6,799 bases of DNA from Gammaproteobacteria bacterium (lineage in GTDB: Bacteria; Pseudomonadota; Gammaproteobacteria; Xanthomonadales; Xanthomonadaceae). The notes beneath the pieces were generated by a model, which was not told the DNA's origin, did no database searches, and saw only the letters and a list, made by a program, of their open reading frames with translations. The stretch lies in assembly GCA_030431185.1 (NCBI GenBank), contig JAUIJO010000172.1:1-6799 (forward strand), written 5' to 3'. Made by a program: the position numbers and the translations under genes. Below are positions 1-6,484 of this stretch, piece after piece; position 1 is the stretch's first letter; every line of letters begins with the position of its first letter.

Positions 1-1725
<1,725 letters not shown>

Positions 1726-1753
1726 CACGGGGGAAATCGGGGACGGGAGCCCG

Positions 1754-1782
1754 ATTCTACCGGGGATGGCCGGGAGGGACAG
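1754..1782 (-). promoter_or_regulatory. Candidate sigma70 promoter of maeB
   Basis: On the minus strand the -10 hexamer TAGAAT (1759 to 1754) matches the consensus at 5 of 6 bases. Seventeen bases upstream lies CTGTCC (1782 to 1777), a 3 of 6 match to the -35 box. Transcription would start near 1747, leaving a leader of about 22 nt without a Shine-Dalgarno. The same TAGAAT hexamer sits at a similar distance before the preferred rsgA start. The weak -35 box keeps confidence modest. Confidence 0.4.
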
Positions 1783-1794
1783 GGGCGTGCAGCC

Positions 1795-1820
1795 GCGGCG
1801 CGGACCGCGGGTCCCGCCGC
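1795..1820. other. GC-rich stem-loop upstream of maeB
   Basis: GCGGCG (1795-1800) pairs with CGCCGC (1815-1820), and GGACC (1802-1806) pairs with GGTCC (1810-1814). This gives an 11-bp stem with a single bulged C at 1801 and a GCG loop. It lies upstream of the likely maeB promoter and has no T-run on either side, so it is not a classical terminator. It could be an attenuating hairpin for read-through from upstream, or chance in GC-rich DNA. Confidence 0.3.
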
Positions 1821-1857
1821 GCATGGCGCCTGTTCACGTTCGGCAGCGGCGCGCACC

Positions 1858-1874
1858 ACGCAATACGGTTGCGT
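1858..1874. promoter_or_regulatory. Small inverted repeat, possible operator
   Basis: ACGCAA (1858-1863) and TTGCGT (1869-1874) are perfect inverted repeats around a 5-bp centre, TACGG. The dyad lies about 135 bp upstream of the maeB start and about 75 bp upstream of its candidate -35 box. A dyad of this form can bind a dimeric regulator, but a 6-bp arm can arise by chance and no specific regulator is recognised. Confidence 0.15.
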
Positions 1875-1959
1875 ACGGGCGTGCGCGCAGGCTTGCGCGG
1901 CGCCAAGGCTCGCGAAGCTCGAGATCAGGGACCAAAGGCAACGGCAAGCGCGCCGCAGC

Positions 1960-1991
1960 GTGGGTCGAGCCGACGGCGATACCCACCGTAG
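1960..1991 (-). repeat. REP-like palindrome, degenerate copy (copy D)
   Basis: GTGGGT (1960-1965) pairs with ACCCAC (1981-1986), and within it GCC (1969-1971) pairs with GGC (1975-1977). On the minus strand it is preceded by CTACG, a degraded form of the CGTAG header seen in the better copies. The two-tier stem (6 bp, internal loop, 3 bp, triloop) is shared with copies A, B and C although the sequence between the arms differs. Confidence 0.5.
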
Positions 1992-2003
1992 CTCTCGGCC
2001 ACG

Positions 2004-2043
2004 ACGATCGATGGGTTTTGCTTCGCGCTACCCATCCTACGGA
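2004..2043 (-). repeat. REP-like GTAG palindrome (copy A)
   Basis: This 40-bp segment recurs without a mismatch at 2222-2261. On the minus strand it reads CGTAG immediately followed by GATGGGT, a 13-base centre, then ACCCATC. A GTAG tetranucleotide abutting an imperfect palindrome is the hallmark of REP elements of the Stenotrophomonas SMAG type, which are mobilised by RAYT (TnpA_REP) transposases. No RAYT gene lies in this window. Similarity between the two copies continues imperfectly into the next seven bases. Confidence 0.75.
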
Positions 2044-2100
2044 TGCGGGCTGCCCGCCAACTCCCCGCTGCGGTCGACGGCAAAATCCAAGGCAAAGGCT

Positions 2101-2126
2101 GGATCCCAGCGTTCGCTGGGATGACG
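2101..2126. repeat. Dispersed intergenic palindrome ('VIPANAGIQ' family)
   Basis: ATCCCAGCG (2103-2111) and CGCTGGGAT (2114-2122) form a perfect 9-bp inverted repeat around TT, flanked on the plus strand by GG on the left and GACG on the right. The minus-strand context, GTCATCCCAGCG followed by CGCTGGGATCCAG, is a very common intergenic repeat in Xanthomonadaceae and other Proteobacteria. Its translation (VIPANAGIQ on one strand, a WDPA/RWDD-like string on the other) is a known source of spurious database proteins. It may fold as a hairpin in the transcript. Confidence 0.7.
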
Positions 2127-2166
2127 AGGTGTAGGGCCTGCCGGGCCGGGTTGGGCTGAGACGTCG

Positions 2167-2202
2167 CCGTAGGATGGGTAAAGCCAAAGGCGCAACCCAT
2201 CG
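2167..2202 (+). repeat. REP-like GTAG palindrome, opposite orientation (copy C)
   Basis: On the plus strand it reads CCGTAG, then GATGGGT (2173-2179), a 15-base centre with GCC and GGC around AAA, and ACCCATC (2195-2201). The first 14 bases (2167-2180) are the exact reverse complement of 2247-2260 in copy B. AACCCATCG (2194-2202) is the exact reverse complement of 2227-2235. Copies C and B therefore form a convergent pair with their GTAG headers outermost, the usual REP dimer arrangement. Confidence 0.7.
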
Positions 2203-2221
2203 CTGCGCACCCGCTGGCGCC

Positions 2222-2261
2222 ACGATCGATGGGTTTTGCTTCGCGCTACCCATCCTACGGA
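2222..2261 (-). repeat. REP-like GTAG palindrome (copy B)
   Basis: It is identical over 40 bp to copy A, 218 bp away in the same orientation. With copy C it forms an inverted pair separated by 19 bp (2203-2221). Identity between A and B with a diverged copy C between them suggests A and B were made recently or are kept alike by gene conversion. Confidence 0.75.
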
Positions 2262-2338
2262 AGCGGGCGTCCGGCCCGGAGCGCGAGGGGTCCCCGCCCC
2301 CGCCACACAATCACCCAATCACCAATCTCCACGAACCA

Positions 2339-2422
2339 ATTCCCCATTCCCCATTCCCCATTCCCCATTCCCCGTTCCTCGTTCCCCGTTCCTCGTTCCC
2401 CATTCCCAATTCCCAATTCCCA
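2339..2422. repeat. Heptamer tandem array (ATTCCCC)n / (GGGGAAT)n, 12 units, G-quadruplex capable
   Basis: There are twelve units, all exactly 7 bp. Five are ATTCCCC (2339-2373), then come GTTCCTC, GTTCCCC, GTTCCTC, GTTCCCC (2374-2401), then three ATTCCCA (2402-2422). On the minus strand, the message strand for the flanking genes, the five-unit part is GGGGAAT repeated, that is, five runs of four G separated by AAT. This is a textbook four-tier G-quadruplex motif. Degenerate relatives of the adjacent array occupy about 2311-2338. Heptameric G-rich repeats of the GGGNATC type are described from Xanthomonas, and this array is close to that class. Confidence 0.93.
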
Positions 2423-2423
2423 C

Positions 2424-2556
2424 TCACGAATCACGAATCACCAATCACCAATCACCAATCACCAATCACCAATCACCAATCACCAATCACGAATCACCAA
2501 TCACGAATCACCAATCACCAATCACCAATCACCAATCACCAATCACCAATCACTAA
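2424..2556. repeat. Heptamer tandem array (TCACCAA)n / (TTGGTGA)n, 19 units
   Basis: There are nineteen consecutive 7-bp units. Fourteen are TCACCAA, four are the variant TCACGAA (at 2424, 2431, 2487 and 2501), and the last (2550-2556) is TCACTAA. One base, C2423, separates it from the neighbouring array. The final unit contains the stop codon of the QEGLA gene (TAG at 2555-2553), so the array starts at the very end of that coding region. Because 7 and 3 share no factor, the minus strand carries TGA in all three frames within every 21 bp, while the plus strand has no stops and generates false SPITNHQ-repeat ORFs. Confidence 0.95.
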
Positions 2557-3815
2557 AAAGCCAACGGTTCGTCGCCGCCGGCGATGGCGTCGAGGCGGAT
2601 GCGGTTGGCGAACAGCGAGAACGCGAGCATGCCCGCCAGGCCGTTGGCGCGGGTGATCCAGTGCGGCATCCAGCGCGCGGGCTCGAGCACGCCTTCGACG
2701 AACAGCGGTTCGAAGCGCTGCACGTCGTCGAGCGTCATCTTGCCGGCGAACAACCATCGGCACAGTTGCAGCTTCTGTTCGCGCAGCGCCCAGCGGAAGA
2801 AGGTGTGCACCGACACCAGGCCGCGCAGGTACACCGCGTCCTTGGTGAAGGCCGAGCCGCCGGTGACCGGACAGCCGCGGAACACCCGCTGGGCCGAGGC
2901 GAAGCTCTCTTCGCCGGTCTGGCCGGCGGCAAGGAAATAGCGGAACACTTCGATGAAGTCGGCGCCGCGCAAGGCCATGTCGACGGCCTCGATGCGCAGG
3001 CTGATGCGCTTCATGCGGCCGATGTCGATGCTGCCGGTGATCTGCTCGGCGAAGGTCGCCAGCCCTTCCTGGGTCTCGGTGCTGCGCGGCGAAGCCAGGC
3101 CCAGGCTGCCCAGCACCGGCTGCGCGCGCCCGTTGATCGCGGTCAGCGAGTGCACGAAGGCCTCGTGCTGGAGCAGCTGGTCGCGGTCGTAGTCGCTGAA
3201 GGACGCGTTGGACCGCAGGCGGATGCGGGTGGCGCCGGCGGCGGCCTTGGCGATCATGTCCGGGTCGAGTTCGACCTCGATCACCCGTTCGCCGAAGAAA
3301 TTGTCGAGGTCGCGCTGCAGTTGCAGCTGCAGGGCGGTGGCCGACACGGTGATGTGCTCGGCGGGCGCGAGCAGTTCGCGGTCGAGTTCGTCGGCGATGG
3401 AGATGAAATGCAGGGCCGCCTCGACCGCACTGGGCCCCTTGCCCGGCAGGGCTTCGTCGGGTCGGCCGTAAAGCTGGATGGAATGGCGGCTGACCTCGGC
3501 GGTGCCCAGCGACTCGAGCAGGCGGGTGGCGGTGCTCCAGCTGTGCGCGGACTCGCGCAGGTACTGCCCCAGCGGATGGTCGGGATCGGCCTCCGCGGCC
3601 ACCGCGTCCAGTTCGACGCGGACCTCGCTGAAGTCGTGGCGCGGATACTCGATGCGCGGGAGGATCGCCGCGCCGCGTGCATGGTCGGCCAGGAAGCGGG
3701 CCTCGACCTCGGCCGGCCAGCTGGTCAAGGACAGCAGGTGGATGCCCCGTGCGGCCCTGACCATCCGCTCGTCGAGCGCGGCATGGTGGGCGATGTCTGG
3801 CGGGAAATCCGGCAT
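2553..3815 (-). CDS. QEGLA-motif protein (DUF1704/TIGR02421), putative zinc metallopeptidase
   Basis: It encodes 420 residues of the bacterial family often labelled 'flavohemoglobin expression-modulating QEGLA motif protein'. The true substrate of the bacterial members is unknown. The family-defining TQEGLA lies at 248-253. A metal-binding HExxxH signature is visible as HEAFVH (217-222), so H217, H222 and E250 are candidate zinc ligands and E218 the general base. The same arrangement is found in the related eukaryotic tubulin tyrosine carboxypeptidases (MATCAP/KIAA0895). The N-terminus (about 1-130) is predominantly helical and acidic/hydrophobic. No signal peptide or membrane segment is evident, so a cytoplasmic location is likely. 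The ATG at 3815 is preceded by GGAG at a rather long distance (13 nt) and by a good promoter-like pair in the 84-bp gap after rsgA. The stop codon lies inside the first heptamer unit. The family is secure; the peptidase activity is an inference from the motif. Confidence 0.9.
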   Translation of the reverse strand: MPDFPPDIAHHAALDERMVRAARGIHLLSLTSWPAEVEARFLADHARGAAILPRIEYPRHDFSEVRVELDAVAAEADPDHPLGQYLRESAHSWSTATRLLESLGTAEVSRHSIQLYGRPDEALPGKGPSAVEAALHFISIADELDRELLAPAEHITVSATALQLQLQRDLDNFFGERVIEVELDPDMIAKAAAGATRIRLRSNASFSDYDRDQLLQHEAFVHSLTAINGRAQPVLGSLGLASPRSTETQEGLATFAEQITGSIDIGRMKRISLRIEAVDMALRGADFIEVFRYFLAAGQTGEESFASAQRVFRGCPVTGGSAFTKDAVYLRGLVSVHTFFRWALREQKLQLCRWLFAGKMTLDDVQRFEPLFVEGVLEPARWMPHWITRANGLAGMLAFSLFANRIRLDAIAGGDEPLAF

Positions 3816-3850
3816 GGCGCGGGCGGTGCTCCGGAGCGTGCGTCGCCCCG

Positions 3851-3879
3851 AGCATAGCCCTTGTCGGCGGGCCGGTCAG
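3851..3879 (-). promoter_or_regulatory. Candidate sigma70 promoter of the QEGLA gene
   Basis: On the minus strand CTGACC (3879 to 3874; 4 of 6 to the -35 consensus) and TATGCT (3856 to 3851; 4 of 6 to the -10 consensus) are separated by exactly 17 bp. Transcription would begin near 3844, giving a leader of about 29 nt that contains the 10-bp palindrome GCTCCGGAGC (3837-3828) and its GGAG. It lies wholly in the gap after the rsgA stop, so the gene can be expressed independently of rsgA. Confidence 0.5.
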
Positions 3880-3899
3880 GGATGCGTGCCGCGATCGGC

Positions 3900-5054
3900 T
3901 CAATCGTCGTCGTAGTCGTCGTCCCGGTTGCCCTTGTCCCGGCCGGCTTTCTGCACGCGCGAGGGATGCCGCGTGGTGGACTTCTGCTCGCTGCGACGGT
4001 CGGCGAGCGTCGCGGCGGCGCCGGCGACCTCGTCGCGCAACTTGTAATAGTTGGCCACGCGCTGCGCATCGAGGGTCCCGGCTTCGATCGCCGCGCGCAC
4101 CGCGCACCCGGGCTCGCGCCCGTGGGCACAGTCGCGGAAGCGGCACTGCTCGGCCAGGGCTTCGATGTCGCTGAAGTTCTCGGTGACGTCTTCCTCGCCG
4201 GTCGGCTTGAGCTCGCGCATGCCCGGCGTGTCCACCAGGCAGGCCCCCGACGGCAGCGGGACCAGCGCGCGATGCGTGGTGGTGTGGCGCCCGCGCGAGT
4301 CGCTGCCGCGCACCTCGCCGGTCTTCATGCGATCGCGGCCGAGCAGGCTGTTGGTCAGGGTGGACTTGCCGGCGCCGGAGCTGCCGACCAGAACCACGGT
4401 CCGGCCGGGATGCAGCCAGGGCGCCAGCGCATCGACGCTGGCGGCATCGCGCGCGTTCACCGGCACGACGGCCAGGCCTTCCAGGCCCAGCGCCGCGAGG
4501 TCGGCGACCGCCTCCTCGACCGCACCGGCGCGGCCGGCCCCGGCGAGATCGGCCTTGGACAGCACCACCACCGGTTCGGCGCCGCCACTGCGGACCAGCA
4601 ACAGGTAGCGCTCGATGCGGCGCGGGTTGAAGTCGTCGTCCAGGCCGCAGACCACAAACACGGTGTCGACGTTGGCGGCGATCAACTGCTGCTTGTAGTG
4701 TTCGCCGGCGGCGGCGCGCTTGATCGCGCTGTAGCGCGGCAGCAGGGCGACGATCTTCGCGGTGGCATCCGCGCCTTCCACCAGCACCCAGTCGCCCACC
4801 GCCGGGCGCGATTCCGGCGTCGCCTCGCCCTTGCGATAGCCGCCCGCCCGCTGCCATTCGGGCAGGGATTCGGCCGGGTAGCCCTCGTCGACCGACTCGG
4901 CGACGATGTAGCCGCTGCGATGCTGTTCGACGATGCGGGCGATCCGGGCCTCCGGGTGGGCCGCGATGACCGCCGGCCAGGCGTCCATGCGTGCGCGATC
5001 GGCATCGCCCTGCAGGGGCCAGCCGATGGCCAGCAGGTCGGGGGTGGCGTTCAA
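3900..5054 (-). CDS. rsgA: RsgA-family circularly permuted ribosome-biogenesis GTPase (divergent subtype)
   Basis: RsgA binds the 30S subunit late in assembly and hydrolyses GTP to release it. From the preferred start the protein has 384 residues. An OB-fold region (about 35-110, including SRPAVGDWVLV) is followed by the permuted GTPase motifs: SKAD (166-169) in place of G4 NKxD, the P-loop GSSGAGKST (224-232), the switch RHTTTH (256-261) and G3 DTPG (275-278). A zinc-binding cluster follows, C304-x4-C309-x-H311-x5-C317. The tail is basic and ends in DDDYDDD (378-384). The SKAD box and the NVDTVFVVCGLDDDFNPRRIERYL stretch, in two parts NVDTVF and FNPRRIERYL, fit a second RsgA subtype rather than E. 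coli YjeQ. The start is uncertain. TTG at 5054 gives MNATPDLLAIGWP, which looks like the family N-terminus and follows a -10-like TAGAAT. ATG at 5144 or GTG at 5153 would add 30-33 low-complexity residues over the divergent promoter region. None has a clear Shine-Dalgarno. Confidence 0.92.
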   Translation of the reverse strand: MNATPDLLAIGWPLQGDADRARMDAWPAVIAAHPEARIARIVEQHRSGYIVAESVDEGYPAESLPEWQRAGGYRKGEATPESRPAVGDWVLVEGADATAKIVALLPRYSAIKRAAAGEHYKQQLIAANVDTVFVVCGLDDDFNPRRIERYLLLVRSGGAEPVVVLSKADLAGAGRAGAVEEAVADLAALGLEGLAVVPVNARDAASVDALAPWLHPGRTVVLVGSSGAGKSTLTNSLLGRDRMKTGEVRGSDSRGRHTTTHRALVPLPSGACLVDTPGMRELKPTGEEDVTENFSDIEALAEQCRFRDCAHGREPGCAVRAAIEAGTLDAQRVANYYKLRDEVAGAAATLADRRSEQKSTTRHPSRVQKAGRDKGNRDDDYDDD

Positions 5055-5083
5055 GCGGTGGCGGGAATCGGGCGCATGGGGGG

Positions 5084-5089
5084 ATTCTA
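5084..5089 (-). promoter_or_regulatory. -10-like element before the preferred rsgA start
   Basis: TAGAAT on the minus strand (5 of 6 to consensus) lies 30 bp before the TTG at 5054, close to the geometry seen at maeB. No acceptable -35 hexamer is found 15-19 bp upstream, so this is weak. If real, it excludes the ATG at 5144 and the GTG at 5153 as the start on this transcript. Confidence 0.25.
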
Positions 5090-5146
5090 GCGCCGGGCAC
5101 GTGGCAGGGGCCGTCGGGGGGCGAGGAAAGACGCCTTCGGCCATGC

Positions 5147-5174
5147 TGGACACGGCCCGGCATTCGGATAGGCT
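5147..5174 (+). promoter_or_regulatory. Candidate promoter of alaA
   Basis: On the plus strand TGGACA (5147-5152; 5 of 6 to the -35 consensus) is followed after 16 bp by TAGGCT (5169-5174; 3 of 6 to the -10 consensus). Transcription would start near 5181, giving a leader of about 44 nt that begins with a small hairpin, CGCGT (5185-5189) pairing with ACGCG (5193-5197) around TCG. It overlaps the region that the longer rsgA starts would translate. Confidence 0.35.
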
Positions 5175-5224
5175 GGCGGACAGTCGCGTTCGACGCGCTC
5201 CCCCACTCCGACCCGCCCCCGCCG

Positions 5225-6484
5225 ATGCCGCCCTCCAGCCTCAAGACCCGCGAACGCCTGTCCGAAGTCCGATACGAGATCCGCGGCGAACTCGCCCGCC
5301 GCGCGCGCGAGCTCGAGGCCCAGGGCCGGACCCTGATCAAGCTCAACATCGGCAATCCGGGCGCCTTCGGCTTCCGCGCCCCCGAACACCTGCAGCGCGC
5401 GATCGTCGAGGACATCGACCAGACCGATCCGTACACCCACCAGCAGGGCCTGCCCGCGGCGCGCGAGGCGCTGGCCGCCCACTACCGGGCGCGCGGCATC
5501 CCGCATGCGCACGCCGACCGCGTGTTCGTGGGCAATGGCGTCAGCGAACTGATCGACCTGTCGCTGCGCGCCCTGCTCAACCCGGGCGATGAAGTCCTGC
5601 TGCCCTCGCCCGACTATCCGCTGTGGTCGGCCGCGACGATCCTCAACGATGGCCGGCCGGTCTACTACCGCTGCCTCCCGGCGAACGCCTTCCTGCCCGA
5701 TCCGGACGAGATCGAGGCGCTGGTGTCGAGCCGGACCCGCGCGATCGTGCTGATCAACCCCAACAACCCGACCGGCGCCAACTATCCGCGCGAGCTGATC
5801 GAGCGCATCGTCGCGATCGCCGCGCGCCACAAGCTGCTGCTGCTGTGCGACGAGATCTACGACTCGATCCTCTACGACGGCGCCGCGTTCCAACCGGTCG
5901 CGCCGATCGCCGGCGACGTGCCCTGCCTGTCCTTCAGTGGCCTCAGCAAGGTCCACCGCGCCTGTGGCTGGCGGGTCGGCTGGGCGGTCCTGTCGGGCGA
6001 TCCGCTGGCCACCGGCGAGTTCCACCACGCCATGGACCTGCTGGGCGCGCTGCGCCTGTGCGCGAACGTGCCGGGCCAGTTCGCGATCGAAGCGGCCCTG
6101 CGGGGGCCGAACACCATCGACGCCCTGTGCGCGCCAGGCGGTCGCCTGTACGAAGCGCGCCGCGCGGTGACCGAGAGCGTGGCCGCCAGCCGGCACCTGA
6201 ACCTGGTCGAGCCGGCCGGCGCGCTGTATGCGTTTCCCTCGGTCACCGGTGCGGCGGCCGACGGCTTCGACGACCACCGCTTCGCGCTGGACCTGCTGGA
6301 GACCGAGAACGTGCTGGTGGTCCCGGGCAGCAGCTTCAACGTGCCGTACCGCAACCACTTCCGGGTGACCCTGCTGCCGCAGCCCGACGAGCTGCGCGAG
6401 GTGTTCCGCCGGATCGAGCGGGTGCTCGACCGCATGGCCGGTGCCCCGGCCGCCCCGGGGCAGGCGCGTGCGGCGCTGGCCTGA
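5225..6484 (+). CDS. alaA: AlaA-like PLP-dependent alanine aminotransferase
   Basis: This is a class I/II fold-type I aminotransferase that interconverts pyruvate plus glutamate with alanine plus 2-oxoglutarate in the cytoplasm. The 419-residue product aligns by eye along its length with E. coli AlaA (about 405 residues). Shared blocks are EVRYEIRG (14-21), KLNIGNPGAFGF (39-50), GNGVSELI (103-110), PSPDYPLW (127-134), INPNNPTG (177-184) and CDEIYD (208-213). SGLSK (238-242) carries the PLP-binding Lys242, then come RACGWRVGW (245-253), MRLCANVP-like LRLCANVP (276-283), GALYAFP (332-338) and HFRVTLLP (378-385) with the substrate-carboxylate Arg380. The last 15 or so residues, rich in Ala and Pro, extend past the usual end. 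The ATG at 5225 matches the family N-terminus; upstream in-frame sequence is Trp- and Arg-rich and not protein-like. No Shine-Dalgarno is visible. It is divergent from rsgA, and its 3' end overlaps the next gene by 17 bp, suggesting co-transcription. Confidence 0.95.
   Translation: MPPSSLKTRERLSEVRYEIRGELARRARELEAQGRTLIKLNIGNPGAFGFRAPEHLQRAIVEDIDQTDPYTHQQGLPAAREALAAHYRARGIPHAHADRVFVGNGVSELIDLSLRALLNPGDEVLLPSPDYPLWSAATILNDGRPVYYRCLPANAFLPDPDEIEALVSSRTRAIVLINPNNPTGANYPRELIERIVAIAARHKLLLLCDEIYDSILYDGAAFQPVAPIAGDVPCLSFSGLSKVHRACGWRVGWAVLSGDPLATGEFHHAMDLLGALRLCANVPGQFAIEAALRGPNTIDALCAPGGRLYEARRAVTESVAASRHLNLVEPAGALYAFPSVTGAAADGFDDHRFALDLLETENVLVVPGSSFNVPYRNHFRVTLLPQPDELREVFRRIERVLDRMAGAPAAPGQARAALA

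Larger units (their letters stand above)
1726..2552. other. Gene-free, repeat-rich spacer between the QEGLA gene and maeB
   Basis: These 827 bp contain no credible gene. Both neighbours are on the minus strand, so this is the 3' side of the QEGLA gene and the 5' side of maeB. In order of minus-strand transcription it holds the (TTGGTGA)n array, the (GGGGAAT)n array, REP-like palindromes at 2222-2261 and 2167-2202, the palindrome at 2101-2126, REP-like palindromes at 2004-2043 and 1960-1991, a small inverted repeat at 1858-1874, a GC-rich hairpin at 1795-1820, and the likely maeB promoter. Open frames cross it on both strands, but they translate repeats (for example SPITNHQ repeated, or VIPANAGIQ) and resemble no protein family. 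No hairpin followed by a T-run was found, so there is no classical intrinsic terminator. Confidence 0.85.

Noticed and set aside
1795..1820. Intrinsic terminator
   Set aside because: The hairpin is strong but no T-run follows on either strand, and it lies just upstream of the maeB promoter.
1834..2318. Several overlapping minus-strand open frames in the spacer (up to 158 codons)
   Set aside because: They translate the REP-like copies and the VIPANAGIQ palindrome, giving the same repeated phrases in different frames. They show no protein family features or start signals.
1726..2552. Insertion sequence or genomic-island boundary
   Set aside because: There is no transposase or integrase gene, no paired terminal repeats with target duplication, and no tRNA. 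The inverted pairs are explained by short REP-like elements.
2311..2556. Possible CRISPR array
   Set aside because: The units are 7 bp, directly joined, with no unique spacers of 25-40 bp and no cas genes nearby. It is a simple tandem repeat.
2229..3857. A 542-codon plus-strand open frame with SPITNHQ repeats
   Set aside because: The repeats are simply the translation of the 7-bp array, which lacks stops on this strand. The remainder is antisense to the QEGLA gene.
3900..3925. Trinucleotide GTC/GAC run at the end of rsgA as a regulatory repeat
   Set aside because: It is explained by the codons of the acidic C-terminal tail (DDDYDDD), with only a few units and interruptions.
3861..5090. A 409-codon plus-strand open frame opposite rsgA
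   Set aside because: It is antisense to rsgA, whose GTPase motifs and zinc cluster are unmistakable, and has no recognisable domain.
2536..5436. A 966-codon minus-strand open frame spanning two genes
   Set aside because: It is an out-of-frame shadow of rsgA and the QEGLA gene, Arg/Gly/Ala-rich, and it crosses real gene boundaries.
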